Assembly: GCA_030849465.1 (NCBI GenBank)
Contig: JARVLF010000014.1
Coordinates: 1-64,000, forward strand
Length of the DNA stretch: 64,000 bases
From: Moesziomyces globuligerus
Taxonomy: Eukaryota; Basidiomycota; Ustilaginomycetes; Ustilaginales; Ustilaginaceae
Reading direction: 5' to 3'
Under the pieces are notes generated by a model. It had not been told where the DNA came from. It did not search any database and saw only the letters and a program-made list of their open reading frames with translations. Below, piece by piece: positions 39,101-49,500 of the stretch. Position numbers and translations under genes: made by a program. How positions within the stretch are numbered: the first letter of the stretch is position 1; each line of letters starts with the position of its first letter.

Positions 39101-39654
39101 GCCAGCCAACGCTCTACCCTATGAGCCTTTGGCCTTGCAGTCACCCTTTGTCTCCACCTTCGCCTTGCTCCTCTTCCTGCCTCCACCTACCTCTTGTAGA
39201 TTCGTTGGTGATCATCGCAGACTCCATCGCCATCGTCATCGTCAAGCTTTGACCGTCGCTGCAGGTTATCGCATCCACCCTTGCTCTCCTCATCGACGCT
39301 TTACCTTTGTTCCCATCCCGACCTTACGCCCTAAAGGTCCCGCCTCTCACGACCACGTCTACGAAGAACCGTCTCGACTCAACTTTACAGATCATACACT
39401 CGAGCTGGCTCCTGTGTGACACCATACATTGCTCGCTTCGCGCTCGAAGTCGAATCTTCTGCACTGCTTGCCCAACCTGCCACTTGCGTGGTCATAGACG
39501 CTACGAGCCCTTTCCATAGCGAGGGCGCCGTCCGTGTTGCAAAAATCCACAGCACTCGGATTCTACACCGCACACTCTAGAGCCGTAGGTCGCCCGTCCC
39601 CAGCTCTGTGGCCCCGGGCCCGGTTCTCGCGATCTGCGAGCCATTCGCTTCACC
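36197..39654. other. 3.46-kb gene-free divergent region, REF / CSC1-like
   Basis: The largest unannotated gap in the core. Frames are short on both strands, mostly lack ATG starts, and show no family motifs. The final ~550 bp before the CSC1-like ATG are CT-rich (CTCCTCTTCCTGCCTCCACC) and look like a transcribed leader. A plausible 5'-UTR intron lies at 39074-39140. A non-coding RNA or long regulatory region is possible but not shown. Confidence 0.45.
39074..39140 (+). other. Candidate 5'-UTR intron of the CSC1-like gene
   Basis: GTAAGT at 39074 and CCTTGCAG ending at 39140 delimit 67 nt, the usual intron size here. It sits about 515 bp before the ATG, and the sequence after the acceptor is CT-rich leader-like. 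Reading-frame support is impossible in a UTR. Confidence 0.35.
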
Positions 39655-42600
39655 ATGATGCCTTCAGAGACTCTTCCTCACCTGGTCAGTCGCGCCCAGC
39701 AGAGCGGCGTCGTACCCAGCGCCCTCATCGAGCAGCTCAACGCCAACGGTAGCACCGACGTCAAGAAAGTTGGTATTACTCTTGTCGCCTTCGTCTCTCT
39801 TGCTCTCTTCACCGTCGTCGCCTTCCAGATCCTTCGCCCGAACAACAAGATCGTCTATGCGCCCAAGTACAAGTACGCAGAAGATGGCAAGGCGCCTCCC
39901 AAGGCCTCCGAGGGCTTCTTTGGCTGGCTCCCGCCCATTATCAAATACAAGGAGCACGATTTGCTGCCGCTCATCGGTCTCGATGGTGTCACCTTCCTCC
40001 GCTTCATCCGCATGATGCGTGGCATGCTCACCACCATCGCCATCCTCATGTCCGTCGTCCTCATGCCCGTAGACATCGCATACAACGTCCGCAACGGCGG
40101 AGGCAACCTCGTCACCAACAAACTCAACTACCTCAACATGTCCAACGTACACGGCAGCTACATGTGGGCTCACGTCGGCATGAGCTACGTCGGCACCATC
40201 GTCGCCCTCTCTTTCATCTGGTACCACTACCGCGAAATGGTTCGCCTGCGCTGGGCCTACTTCCGCTCGGAAGAATACCAGACCAGCTTCCACGCCCGAA
40301 CTCTCATGCTCACCGATGTCGGCAAGCGCTACCAGGCCGACAACGCCCTCGGTGCCGTCCTCTCGGAGCTCAAGATGCCCTACCCGACCACCGAAGTCCA
40401 CATCGGTCGCCGCGTCGGAGTCCTTCCCGACCTCATCGAGAAGCACAACGACCTTGTCCGTGAACTCGAGCACGTCCTTGCAAAGTATCTCAAGAACCCG
40501 AATCAGCTGCCTTCCAAGCGTCCCACAAAGACCATCGGCGGCTTCATGGGCATCGGTGGCGAGCGCGTCGATGCTATCGACTACCTCACCAACCAGATCA
40601 ACCGCGTCGAGGCCGCCGTCATGCACCAGCGAGAGACCATCCAGCAGAAGCAGCCCGAGATGTACGGCTTTGCTTCCCTTGCTGCCGTTCCCTACGCACA
40701 CGCCGCCGCCAAAGTTCTCCAGGGCAAGAAGCCTGGCGGCATGCGCATTGCGCTCGCCCCTCCGCCAACAGGTATCATCTGGAAGAACCTCACTCGCTCG
40801 CGGGCCAGTCGCGCCAAGTCGAGCTTCTTGGGCTTCCTCTTGCTCCTTGTGCTCTTCTTCATGAACACCTTCCCACTCATCATCGTCTCGCTTCTTTCCA
40901 ACATGGGCGCACTGACTAGCATCTCCTGGCTTGGCTGGCTCAAGTCCTGGCAGAGCAACAGCTCTTTCACCTTTGCTGCTGTCTCGGGTCTCGGCGCCCC
41001 TCTTATCATGGGTATCGCCTCCTTCTTCTTTCCACTCGCCATGCGCAGGATCGCCAAGTACCGAGGTGTTCAGACGCGATACAAGCTCGATCGCCTGCTC
41101 GTCGGCCAGCTTTTCGGATTCCTCGTCGTCTCCCAGTTCCTCTTCTTCTCTCTCATCGGCGTCGTCCTCTCCCTCGTCTCGCAGCTCGTGGTTCAAATCA
41201 ACCACAACAGCGCCCTCGCCATCATCGAGACGCTTGGCCGCAACGCCGCCTACGCCACCAAACAGCAGTACCTCAACCAGTCCAACTATTGGCTCACTTG
41301 GGTGCCTCTTCGTGGCTATATCGCCGTCTTTGATTTGGCACAAGTTATCAAGTTGCTGCTCGTCTGGTTCCAGAAGGTCTTCTTTGGACGCACCCCCCGC
41401 GACGTTCGCGAATACACCAAGCCGCCCGTCTTCGACTACTGGATCTACTACGCAAACTTCCTCTTCATGGCTGCCGTCGCCATGATCTACGCACCGCTCG
41501 CCCCCATGGTCGTCATCTTCTCGGCTGTCGTCTTCTGGATGGACTCGTTCATCTACAAGTACCAGCTGATGTATGTGTTCGTGACCAAGCACGAGACCGG
41601 GGGCATGCTCTGGCGACCAGTTATCAACCGCCTGCTCATCTGCATCGGCTTTATGCAGGTCATCCTCATCCTCGCCGTCGTGCTCGACACGCTCAATTAC
41701 TACCAGGCCATCGCTGCGCTGCCGCCGATCCTCATGCTCGTCGCTTTCAAGATCTACTGCCGTCGCACCTTTGACAGCCGTTTCGACTGGTACATTCCCA
41801 ACGAGGCTGAGATCGCTGCGTCCAAGATCCACGGCGGCGATGCGCGTCACAACCGTCTGCAGCGCCGCTTCGGTCACCCGACTCTGCACTCGAAGCTTTT
41901 CACCCCCATGGTGCATGCCAAGGTCAAGCACCTGTTGCCCCAGGTGTACAAGGGACGCATCGATACGGGTGTCGCGATGGTCGACGGCCGCAAAGTCGAA
42001 ACCGAACAAGTGGCCGGTGGCCTCAAGATCGCTGCTATCGAAGAGGACCAGCTGGAGTATGACCCTTCGAAGGACTCGGACGCCCGTTCGGTCATGTCTG
42101 GCACCACGCTCGGAGGCATGTCGATGGCGCGCGGCGGTGTCGGAGTCGGCACTCCTGGCAGCGTGGGCGGACCGCGCGGCGACTATTTCAAGGATCAGTA
42201 CGCCAACTATATGGCAGGCGGTCCAGGGCACGGCGAGGAGTTCGAGATGTCGATCGTGGCCGCGCGCGACAGCCGCGACAATCTGCTCGAGAAGCGTCAG
42301 AACAGCCTGTACAGCGAGTCGCTCGACGGAACGCTCAACGGCACCCCGTACAACGGCAAGACGTCGCCAGAGGCGGGCATGGGTGCCCATGGCCAGTACA
42401 ACGGCTACTCGGTGTCGTCGACGCCAGGTTACGAATCTGGTGCTCCTCAGCAGGCGGGCTATGTCGACCCATACGGTCAGCACGCTCAGTCGTACACGCC
42501 TCACATGGGTGTCAACCACGCAGCACAGGGAAGCCAGACGAGTTTGGGCTCGTACGGCAACCTGCTGTACGGAGGCAACGGTGGCGGCGTCGCTGCTGCC

Positions 42601-42987
42601 GGTCGGGTCTCTCCAGGGCCCCAGGTAGCGTATGGTGGCGCTCGTGCTCCCATTCCTGGCGAGGCCCAACAGATCTCTCCAGGCACGGTGATTGCTCCTG
42701 CGCCGAACCAGTATCACGCAGGCGGCTACACAACGTCGCCGCCACACATGCAGCAGCCGCAGCGATTCATGGGCGCGCCGCCGCAACGGCATGCATCAGC
42801 CGACTACCCATATCAGCCTACGGGCAACTTCACTTCAGGGCAGCATGCGCCCATGCATCCTCCAGGGCGTACACCTCAGAGCCACGCCCAGCATCCCAGC
42901 GCCGGCAGCTACTATGCGCCGTCGCACGGCTCGCAGCCCGGATCGGGGGCGCCTCACGGTCCTCCCTACGGAGGATACCAGCGCTGA
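39655..42987 (+). CDS. CSC1/OSCA-like (DUF221) membrane channel, 1110 aa
   Basis: Single exon, ATG in TCACCATGATG context. Architecture matches the fungal Csc1/Rsn1/Phm7 family of calcium-permeable, osmosensitive channels. An N-terminal three-helix block (VGITLVAFVSLALFTVVAF at 39-57; helices near 120 and 175) is followed by a cytosolic domain (about 195-375) with FHARTLMLTDVGK. The channel block (about 385-690) holds seven or more helices, including FLLLLVLFFMNTFPLII and FPLAMRRIAKYRG. After residue 720 the tail is Gly/Ser/Gln/Pro-rich and disordered. Probably plasma or vacuolar membrane. Followed in tandem by the BEACH gene, 518 bp downstream. Confidence 0.9.
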   Translation: MMPSETLPHLVSRAQQSGVVPSALIEQLNANGSTDVKKVGITLVAFVSLALFTVVAFQILRPNNKIVYAPKYKYAEDGKAPPKASEGFFGWLPPIIKYKEHDLLPLIGLDGVTFLRFIRMMRGMLTTIAILMSVVLMPVDIAYNVRNGGGNLVTNKLNYLNMSNVHGSYMWAHVGMSYVGTIVALSFIWYHYREMVRLRWAYFRSEEYQTSFHARTLMLTDVGKRYQADNALGAVLSELKMPYPTTEVHIGRRVGVLPDLIEKHNDLVRELEHVLAKYLKNPNQLPSKRPTKTIGGFMGIGGERVDAIDYLTNQINRVEAAVMHQRETIQQKQPEMYGFASLAAVPYAHAAAKVLQGKKPGGMRIALAPPPTGIIWKNLTRSRASRAKSSFLGFLLLLVLFFMNTFPLIIVSLLSNMGALTSISWLGWLKSWQSNSSFTFAAVSGLGAPLIMGIASFFFPLAMRRIAKYRGVQTRYKLDRLLVGQLFGFLVVSQFLFFSLIGVVLSLVSQLVVQINHNSALAIIETLGRNAAYATKQQYLNQSNYWLTWVPLRGYIAVFDLAQVIKLLLVWFQKVFFGRTPRDVREYTKPPVFDYWIYYANFLFMAAVAMIYAPLAPMVVIFSAVVFWMDSFIYKYQLMYVFVTKHETGGMLWRPVINRLLICIGFMQVILILAVVLDTLNYYQAIAALPPILMLVAFKIYCRRTFDSRFDWYIPNEAEIAASKIHGGDARHNRLQRRFGHPTLHSKLFTPMVHAKVKHLLPQVYKGRIDTGVAMVDGRKVETEQVAGGLKIAAIEEDQLEYDPSKDSDARSVMSGTTLGGMSMARGGVGVGTPGSVGGPRGDYFKDQYANYMAGGPGHGEEFEMSIVAARDSRDNLLEKRQNSLYSESLDGTLNGTPYNGKTSPEAGMGAHGQYNGYSVSSTPGYESGAPQQAGYVDPYGQHAQSYTPHMGVNHAAQGSQTSLGSYGNLLYGGNGGGVAAAGRVSPGPQVAYGGARAPIPGEAQQISPGTVIAPAPNQYHAGGYTTSPPHMQQPQRFMGAPPQRHASADYPYQPTGNFTSGQHAPMHPPGRTPQSHAQHPSAGSYYAPSHGSQPGSGAPHGPPYGGYQR

Positions 42988-43505
42988 TCCCGAGTCCCTT
43001 CGAAATTGCAACCCCCCTTGTGCCCGCAGACAACCCTGTTTCAATGACATGGAGTACACAATCTCCCGGACAATCCATTTTTCCATCGGTTTCTCAGCGC
43101 CTGCGAATGCTGAATGATCTGCCATCGATCCTGATAGTGTGACCTGCGTGATGGGAACTGGGTAGCTGCGGATTGTGGATGGCTAGACATAGCGTGTGGT
43201 GGGGTGGGCGTGCATGGGCCAAGTTGCGTCGGCGCAAAATTAAGCGGCCCGAGGCAGAGTGCTCGAGTCGAGTGTGACACCCAACACCCAACACGACCCG
43301 CTTCTTTTGTTGATACCTGCTCGTCGCGGCGGCGATCGAGAACTTCGCCAACATCTCGACTGGACACATCTCCATCACCGACTGTTGATTACGAAACCAG
43401 TGAAGGAGCAAAGCTATCTGATAGGAAGGATTCGTCGAACGACTGGGTTTGACGGCTCATGGGCTCGACCCGCATGCGTAGATAGCACGGTCGCGCGAGG
43501 AAGAC
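42988..43505. other. Intergenic, CSC1-like to BEACH gene
   Basis: 518 bp between two plus-strand genes; 3' flank of one and promoter of the other. No gene or distinct element seen. Confidence 0.4.
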
Positions 43506-46500
43506 ATGTCTGCTCCGACGCAAGCTCAAGGAAAGGTCGACCGAGTAGAGGAGCGGCAGACACCATTCGATAGGTCCGAGGATGCCCAGGATTCCTCGAT
43601 GCGACAAACTGCTGAGCACAGCGTGATAACGAAAGAAGCTGAAGGCTCAGCTCTCGAACAACGACAGCAGGTGGCCTCATCCTCACTTCTCGCTCCAGAG
43701 ACTCAGACGGAAGGCATTTCATCTGGGGCAGGGTCAGATGCGACGGGGTCATCCTCTTTGCTTCCACCTGCATCGCCAGCGCCGGACTCCTCCGTAGGCA
43801 GTCCGCTCAGCAGCGCGCACCACGGCAGCCCAGCTCCCATTTCGACCTTATGGACTCATCCTACCGCCGACTCTTCAGATCCCTTCCGCAACTCAACTCA
43901 TCGGTCTATGGAGCGCGATGAGCTGCTTTCCGTACTAGAAGCTCTGCATCGGTGCGCGCCGGACGACCTGCAAAGCAAGTTGCATCTCGGCGGTCACCTG
44001 CACCGCATGCTCGTCGAAGGTACATCAGCGTCCGGCCCACCAAGAGCGCATGGCTACCGCGATGACTTCCGCCAAGCCGGAGGATTTCTCGTAGTCATCC
44101 ATCTCATCTCCACGCTCGACGGCTCACAAGAGGGCCAGGCCGAGTTGCAGATCGAAATCTTCAAGCTCGCACTGGCCATCCTGTCTGCATCGCTCGTTCA
44201 GCATCCCGTCAACCTCAAAGCGTTCGAGACTACGGTTGGATGGAGAGGTCTACAAGATGCGATCCTGATTGCGGCCAATGGCGTCGTCCCGCCAGACCAC
44301 ATTTGCGGCTCACTCCTAGGCCTGGCAGTGGCCGATGTTGCCACGATCGCGGGCAGGATCGTCTCGACCCGCCGATTCCTTGCGCATCATGACCCAAAAA
44401 GGGAACCAGCTGAAGCACCAGGAGCGGCGGGGCAATCTCTCGAGGAGAACAGGGCCAATCTGTTGAAGGAAAGGGTCAGGGAGCAGTGGACACCACTGCC
44501 CACTGTCGTATTTCCTCAGACCATCCGCATCCTCGTTCAGCTCCTGCTGGGCGAGAGTGGGCGCACAGATCAGCAGGTCAAGCTTTACTTGGATGATGAG
44601 GGTATGTCCATCGTTCTCCACATGCTGCTTAGACTCGTTGCAACGAGCCGCCGGAATCAGACGGCACTCGCGAGTGTTGGACTCTCGGCCCTTCTGCTCG
44701 ATGCCACTTTGCCTGCGAGTGGCGACAATGCAGTCCAACCGTCGAGCTCAGCGCCGGTTACATCCGCAGCATCTCAAGATAGTTCGGCATCAACATTGAT
44801 CGAGGCACATCGCGATCTGTTAGCAAGCATCCTGCAGCATCTGTACGCTGCAGCAGGCATTCCTGACAAGGACGGCCGTAGGCTGCTTGTCTACCTCTCC
44901 ACGCCCCCGCCGCGATCGCAAGACGCCAAAACTGGCGGGTACGATGGTCATCAGCGTGTGCTTGATCTCTTGATCGAGGTCGCCAATACTTCGCAAGAGC
45001 CCAATACAGTGCTGTTCAGTATGGCGGAGCACGGCCACGCTTCGCTCGCACTTTCTAGCCTCCCACGGCCCTTTCCGCCGCCGCCATCCACCTCGAGCGG
45101 CTTCACGTTCATCACAACGTTCTCCATCGAGCGCATTGAGCCAAGCTTGCCCATCGAACTACTCACGTTGTACGATGCCCAGCGCTCGTTCAACGTTCAA
45201 CTCGGCATCGAGCCAGGCACCGGCCTCTTTAGCTATGCAAGCTCAGCCCTCAGATCCGCTCCGCCCACTCGGTTCAGCAACGCCGCGTTCGTCACGAACC
45301 GGCGATACCACCTCGTCTTCATCCATGCGTGTCCGCGTGGCGGCGCTCATATGTCTCCGGCGAGATTGTTCGTCGATGGAGAACTCGTTGAAGAGAAGCT
45401 TGCACCCTGGCCCGAGCCTGGACGCAGTGCGGCGCAGAAAGTCAATCCCGTCCGCGCCGTTCTGGGCTCGCCACCGCACTCTGGCTTCGATGCACATTCC
45501 GCTGCTTCGCCAGCAACGCGTACACGGACCAATAGGCTGATCTGGTCGCTCGGACCCACTCTGCTGCTGGACGATGCTGTGCCGAGCGATCTGCCGCTCG
45601 TCTTCTACGAGCTCGGCCCGCGTTACGCCGGCAACGCACAGGACTCTCTCGGCCGTTTCCTGACTTATCGCGCGAGCGCCAACATCAATCTTCGACTCGA
45701 CCATGCCGCTCGTCGCCCCTCAGCGGCTGCACCCAACAGTGGTGGTGGTGCCGGTGGCCTGACGCTGTCAGAGAAGGAGCTGTCGAATCTGCCCCTGGTG
45801 ACCGCCATCGCCGGCAGGGCGAGTGACTTGGTGGCCGAAGAGCGGCTGTACTTTGTCATAAACTCGGCCAACACAGCGGTTTTCGACCGCTCCGGTACAA
45901 CCGCTGGCCGTGGGGCCTCCGCTGCTACGGGCCAGTTGGATCCGTCGAAACGGTCAGGCTCGCGCGTTGTGCTGAACCAGGCGGTGCCGCTCAACAGAGA
46001 GGCTGTCGGCGCGTCGTTCGGCCTCGCCAAAATGTACGGCGAGCCGGCCTTGCTCGTTCCTCGGCCACTCGACGAGACGGTGTGGAAGTTGGGTGGCTGC
46101 GCCGTCCTGCTCAAGCTCATCGCGGACGCCGACTCGACCGCGACGCTCGCAAAGACGCTGCAGCTCTTCCTCGAGCTTGTATCGCGCTCCTGGCGCTTGA
46201 GCGAGGACGTGGAGCGGTGCAAGGGCTACGAAGTGCTTGGATTGCTGCTCAGCGAGAAGGCTGAACTCTTCGATGCGGAGATCGTCGGGGCGCTCTTTGC
46301 TGCCATGGGGATCGAGACGTCAGATGCGGCGGGAAGCAATGGCTCGCTGCTGGCGAACCCATTTCTCTATCGCATTGTGATGCTCGACTTCGAGCTCTGG
46401 GCACACACAGATGAGGAGCTCCGCATCAAGCACCTGGAGCATTTCTCGCTGCTGCTGCGCACATCGCGCCACAGAAGGTTCAACGGCAAGCGCGTTGCCA

Positions 46501-49500
46501 AGATGCAGATCGTCAAAAAGCTCATGCACGCCATCCGATCGGGCTTGTACGATGTCAAGATGACGCCGCTCGTGGTCGAAGCTATGCGATCGCTGCTGTC
46601 CCTTTCCTTCAACGAGATTTCGGTGCGTATCGCGACATCGTATCTCGCCGCGCAGCTGTGTCGTGCCGCCGGGCCGCAAGTTCAGCATCAGGCTCCAGCC
46701 GCCGCTTCAACAATTCAAGTACGCCCAAAGCCCAAGCGGGCAGCTACTACAGATCCGAGTGAAGCTGGCGCCTCTGATGTCAAAGCGAGCCACCCGATTG
46801 GTGCGACAGCATCGAAACTTCTCAAGGAAGGAGCGGACGGACCAAGTGAAAAACCGTCAGACGGCGTAACGCAAGCGCTGGCCATCTTCGAGCTACTATC
46901 GAACATGATGGCCGAGCGACGCAGTCACTTATTCCGCTTTGCCGATGTGGTCAACGTCAAGTGGCTGCTGCTCTTCTTCCATCCGCGCGCCGAGACGAAG
47001 GCGGCCGAGCTGGCGCTCCAGATTCTCGCGCGGCTCTTGCTCCATCCAGAGCTGGAATATGCGCAGCGTCTGAGCACCTCCGGCGGCTTCAAGGTGCTGG
47101 AGCGGCTTCTACCTCGGTTCTGGTCGGCACCGACTGTACTGCCGCTCCTTTGGTCTACGCTTTTTGGTATTGAAGTGTCGTCTCCCGTGCCGAAGCTGAC
47201 TGCATTGGTGCCCTTGCCGATGCGTGGAGATGCAAAGGCGATCTTCTGTGCGCCCGTACTACGTGCCATTCTCTCCTGCATGAAGGAGGGGATGCGCGTG
47301 ACAGCTGCAAAGCAGAACGGGTTGCGCGGTCGCTTCCGCCTTATCCGAGCGAGGCCTTCAGAAGCGCTACAGCAAATGGCGATGGAGTCCGTGGCGCATG
47401 GGGTCGTTGCGACCCCGTCCTCCGAAACTTCGCGCCGCGCGCATGCGCGCCAGCGTAGTCGCTCAATGAACGTGGACGTAAAGGATCTGGAACAAGCGGC
47501 ACAGATGAGCAGCGAGATTACCATCCTGGCAGAAACGGCCAAGCTCTTACAGATATATGGGCACACTTCTTCCGAGCTGAAGGAGCTCATCTTCTCGCCA
47601 ATCATCCTCCGCGGACTTGTGGACTGCGTCTTCCCTTTCATCGAGGACGGCAACTCTGTGACCGCTGCTGATGCAAGCCCGACCGCGAAGATGCCAGGGT
47701 CCGAGAATTGGGCAGTTGCGGCCGCTCGAACTCGAACGGTGGGTCCAGAAACCTCAGGCACAGACGTGATTTGGATGGCAAACTCGCTGCTCGCTCTGGT
47801 TGCGCAGCTTGTAGCCGACTCACTGCTCTCCACTGGTTCCGTTGCCATCCTCTCGGCAATCGATCAGGCGCTGCCTCCGACCGATCTTGCACAGCAGACC
47901 GTTTTCCGCTGCGCATTGCTCTCCGAAACGACCCGAAAGATCCGTCTGGTGATCGCAAACCATCCTCGACAGGCACTGACTTCGGCTGAGACCATTGCTC
48001 TCTTCATCGAGACCGCCTCAGATGAGATCTTGACCGGCCAAGCTCAGCTTGAAGAGCAGCTATACCAAGCTGCGCTTGCCTTGCTCCGCATTCTCCCGCT
48101 TCCGGACAGCGCCTCTAATGCGAAGACAAACGTACAGGCTGCAGCCACTCTCTACATGAGCCTCAATCGCATCATCCTGCTACGCTTTGTTAGCTCCGAC
48201 AGGTACACCCAGACGCTCGATGAGACGCTCCAAGACCAGGACGTCATATTACATCCAGCCAACCGGGATCAAACATTCTTCGAGTGTCTCATCAACCGCC
48301 TGCTGCACATCCTCCGAGCATCAACAGCAAAACCAGCCTCCGCGGATACCTCGGAGCCTCACGTGAAGGCATTTACGCTCTTCAATCTTCTGGCCTTGGC
48401 AAGGCCAGCCTCATCGGAAGGCGCGCCGATGGCCGCATTCAATCAGTCTCAACAAAGGACTTCACGTGATGTTGAGGGTGGACACGAATCTTCCACTTCG
48501 GGTCCGCTACCTTACGATGCGGCGTGGAACAGCTTTTCCAAGAGTCGAGAAACTTTGAAGGCGGCAGCGCACATGGAAAGACTTCAGCAGCTGCACGACT
48601 CGCTCCGCCGCGTCGATACAAGGGAGCAGCTGGTGACGAGCACCGAGAATCGCATGGTCGCCTGGCATGCCAGCCTGGTCGAGGCGGAAGACGTGCGCAA
48701 GGCTAAATTTGTCAACGACCTTCGCGAGATGCAGACGTTTGCCAGCATGCAGTGGCATGAGCTGCAGGCCAGTCTCACGCGAGAGCGAGCGCTGCTGGAC
48801 ACGGGCAACGGCCAAAGTGCTGCCAAGCCGATCTGGCGGCTCGATCCCACCGAGGGCCCGGATCGCATTCGGCTTAAGCTTCAGCGGCTCGATCCATCGG
48901 CTTTGCGTAATACGGAAATGGCGCCCCAGCTCAGTGAACCCACCCAAGAGGCAGCGTTGATGTCACCTGACGAGCAAGATGCGAACGAGGATATCTGGCA
49001 CGGTGCCGAGGCCTCGATGGACGATGGCCACTCATCTCCGCCAGCACAGAAATCACTGGCTTGCGCTGCCGATTCCACACGCTCTGGTGCAACCGATGCG
49101 TCTGCAGAGCCGAACGATGCAATAGTCGCGGCGGCTGCGGATTCCATTGGTGACGCGTTCGCCGAAGACAAATACCGCCGAGTTCTGCGGTCGCTCGAGC
49201 GGGGCGACGTGATCGAAGCCGTCTTCAACACCTCGCGAGTGGTTGGTATCGAGTCTCGCGGCTGCCTGCTCATCCTTGGCAAGCTGTGTGTCTACTTGAT
49301 GGACGACTACTTCCAGCGACCCAATGGCGAACTTATCAATGTGTGGGAGGCGCCCGCCGAGGAGCGCGATACGCTTGTCATGGCGACGCTCGCAGGAGAT
49401 GCGTCTAAACCCTCGGGCCTCATTCGCGACCTCGAAGGCGAGGCACAGACGCGCAAGTGGGCTTGGACCTCTGTGCAGATCTGCCATCGCCGCTCGTGGT

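Noticed and set aside
39664..42792. 1042-aa open frame antisense to the CSC1-like channel
   Set aside because: A codon-bias shadow of the real gene: the plus-strand frame has channel domains and membrane helices, the antisense frame has none.
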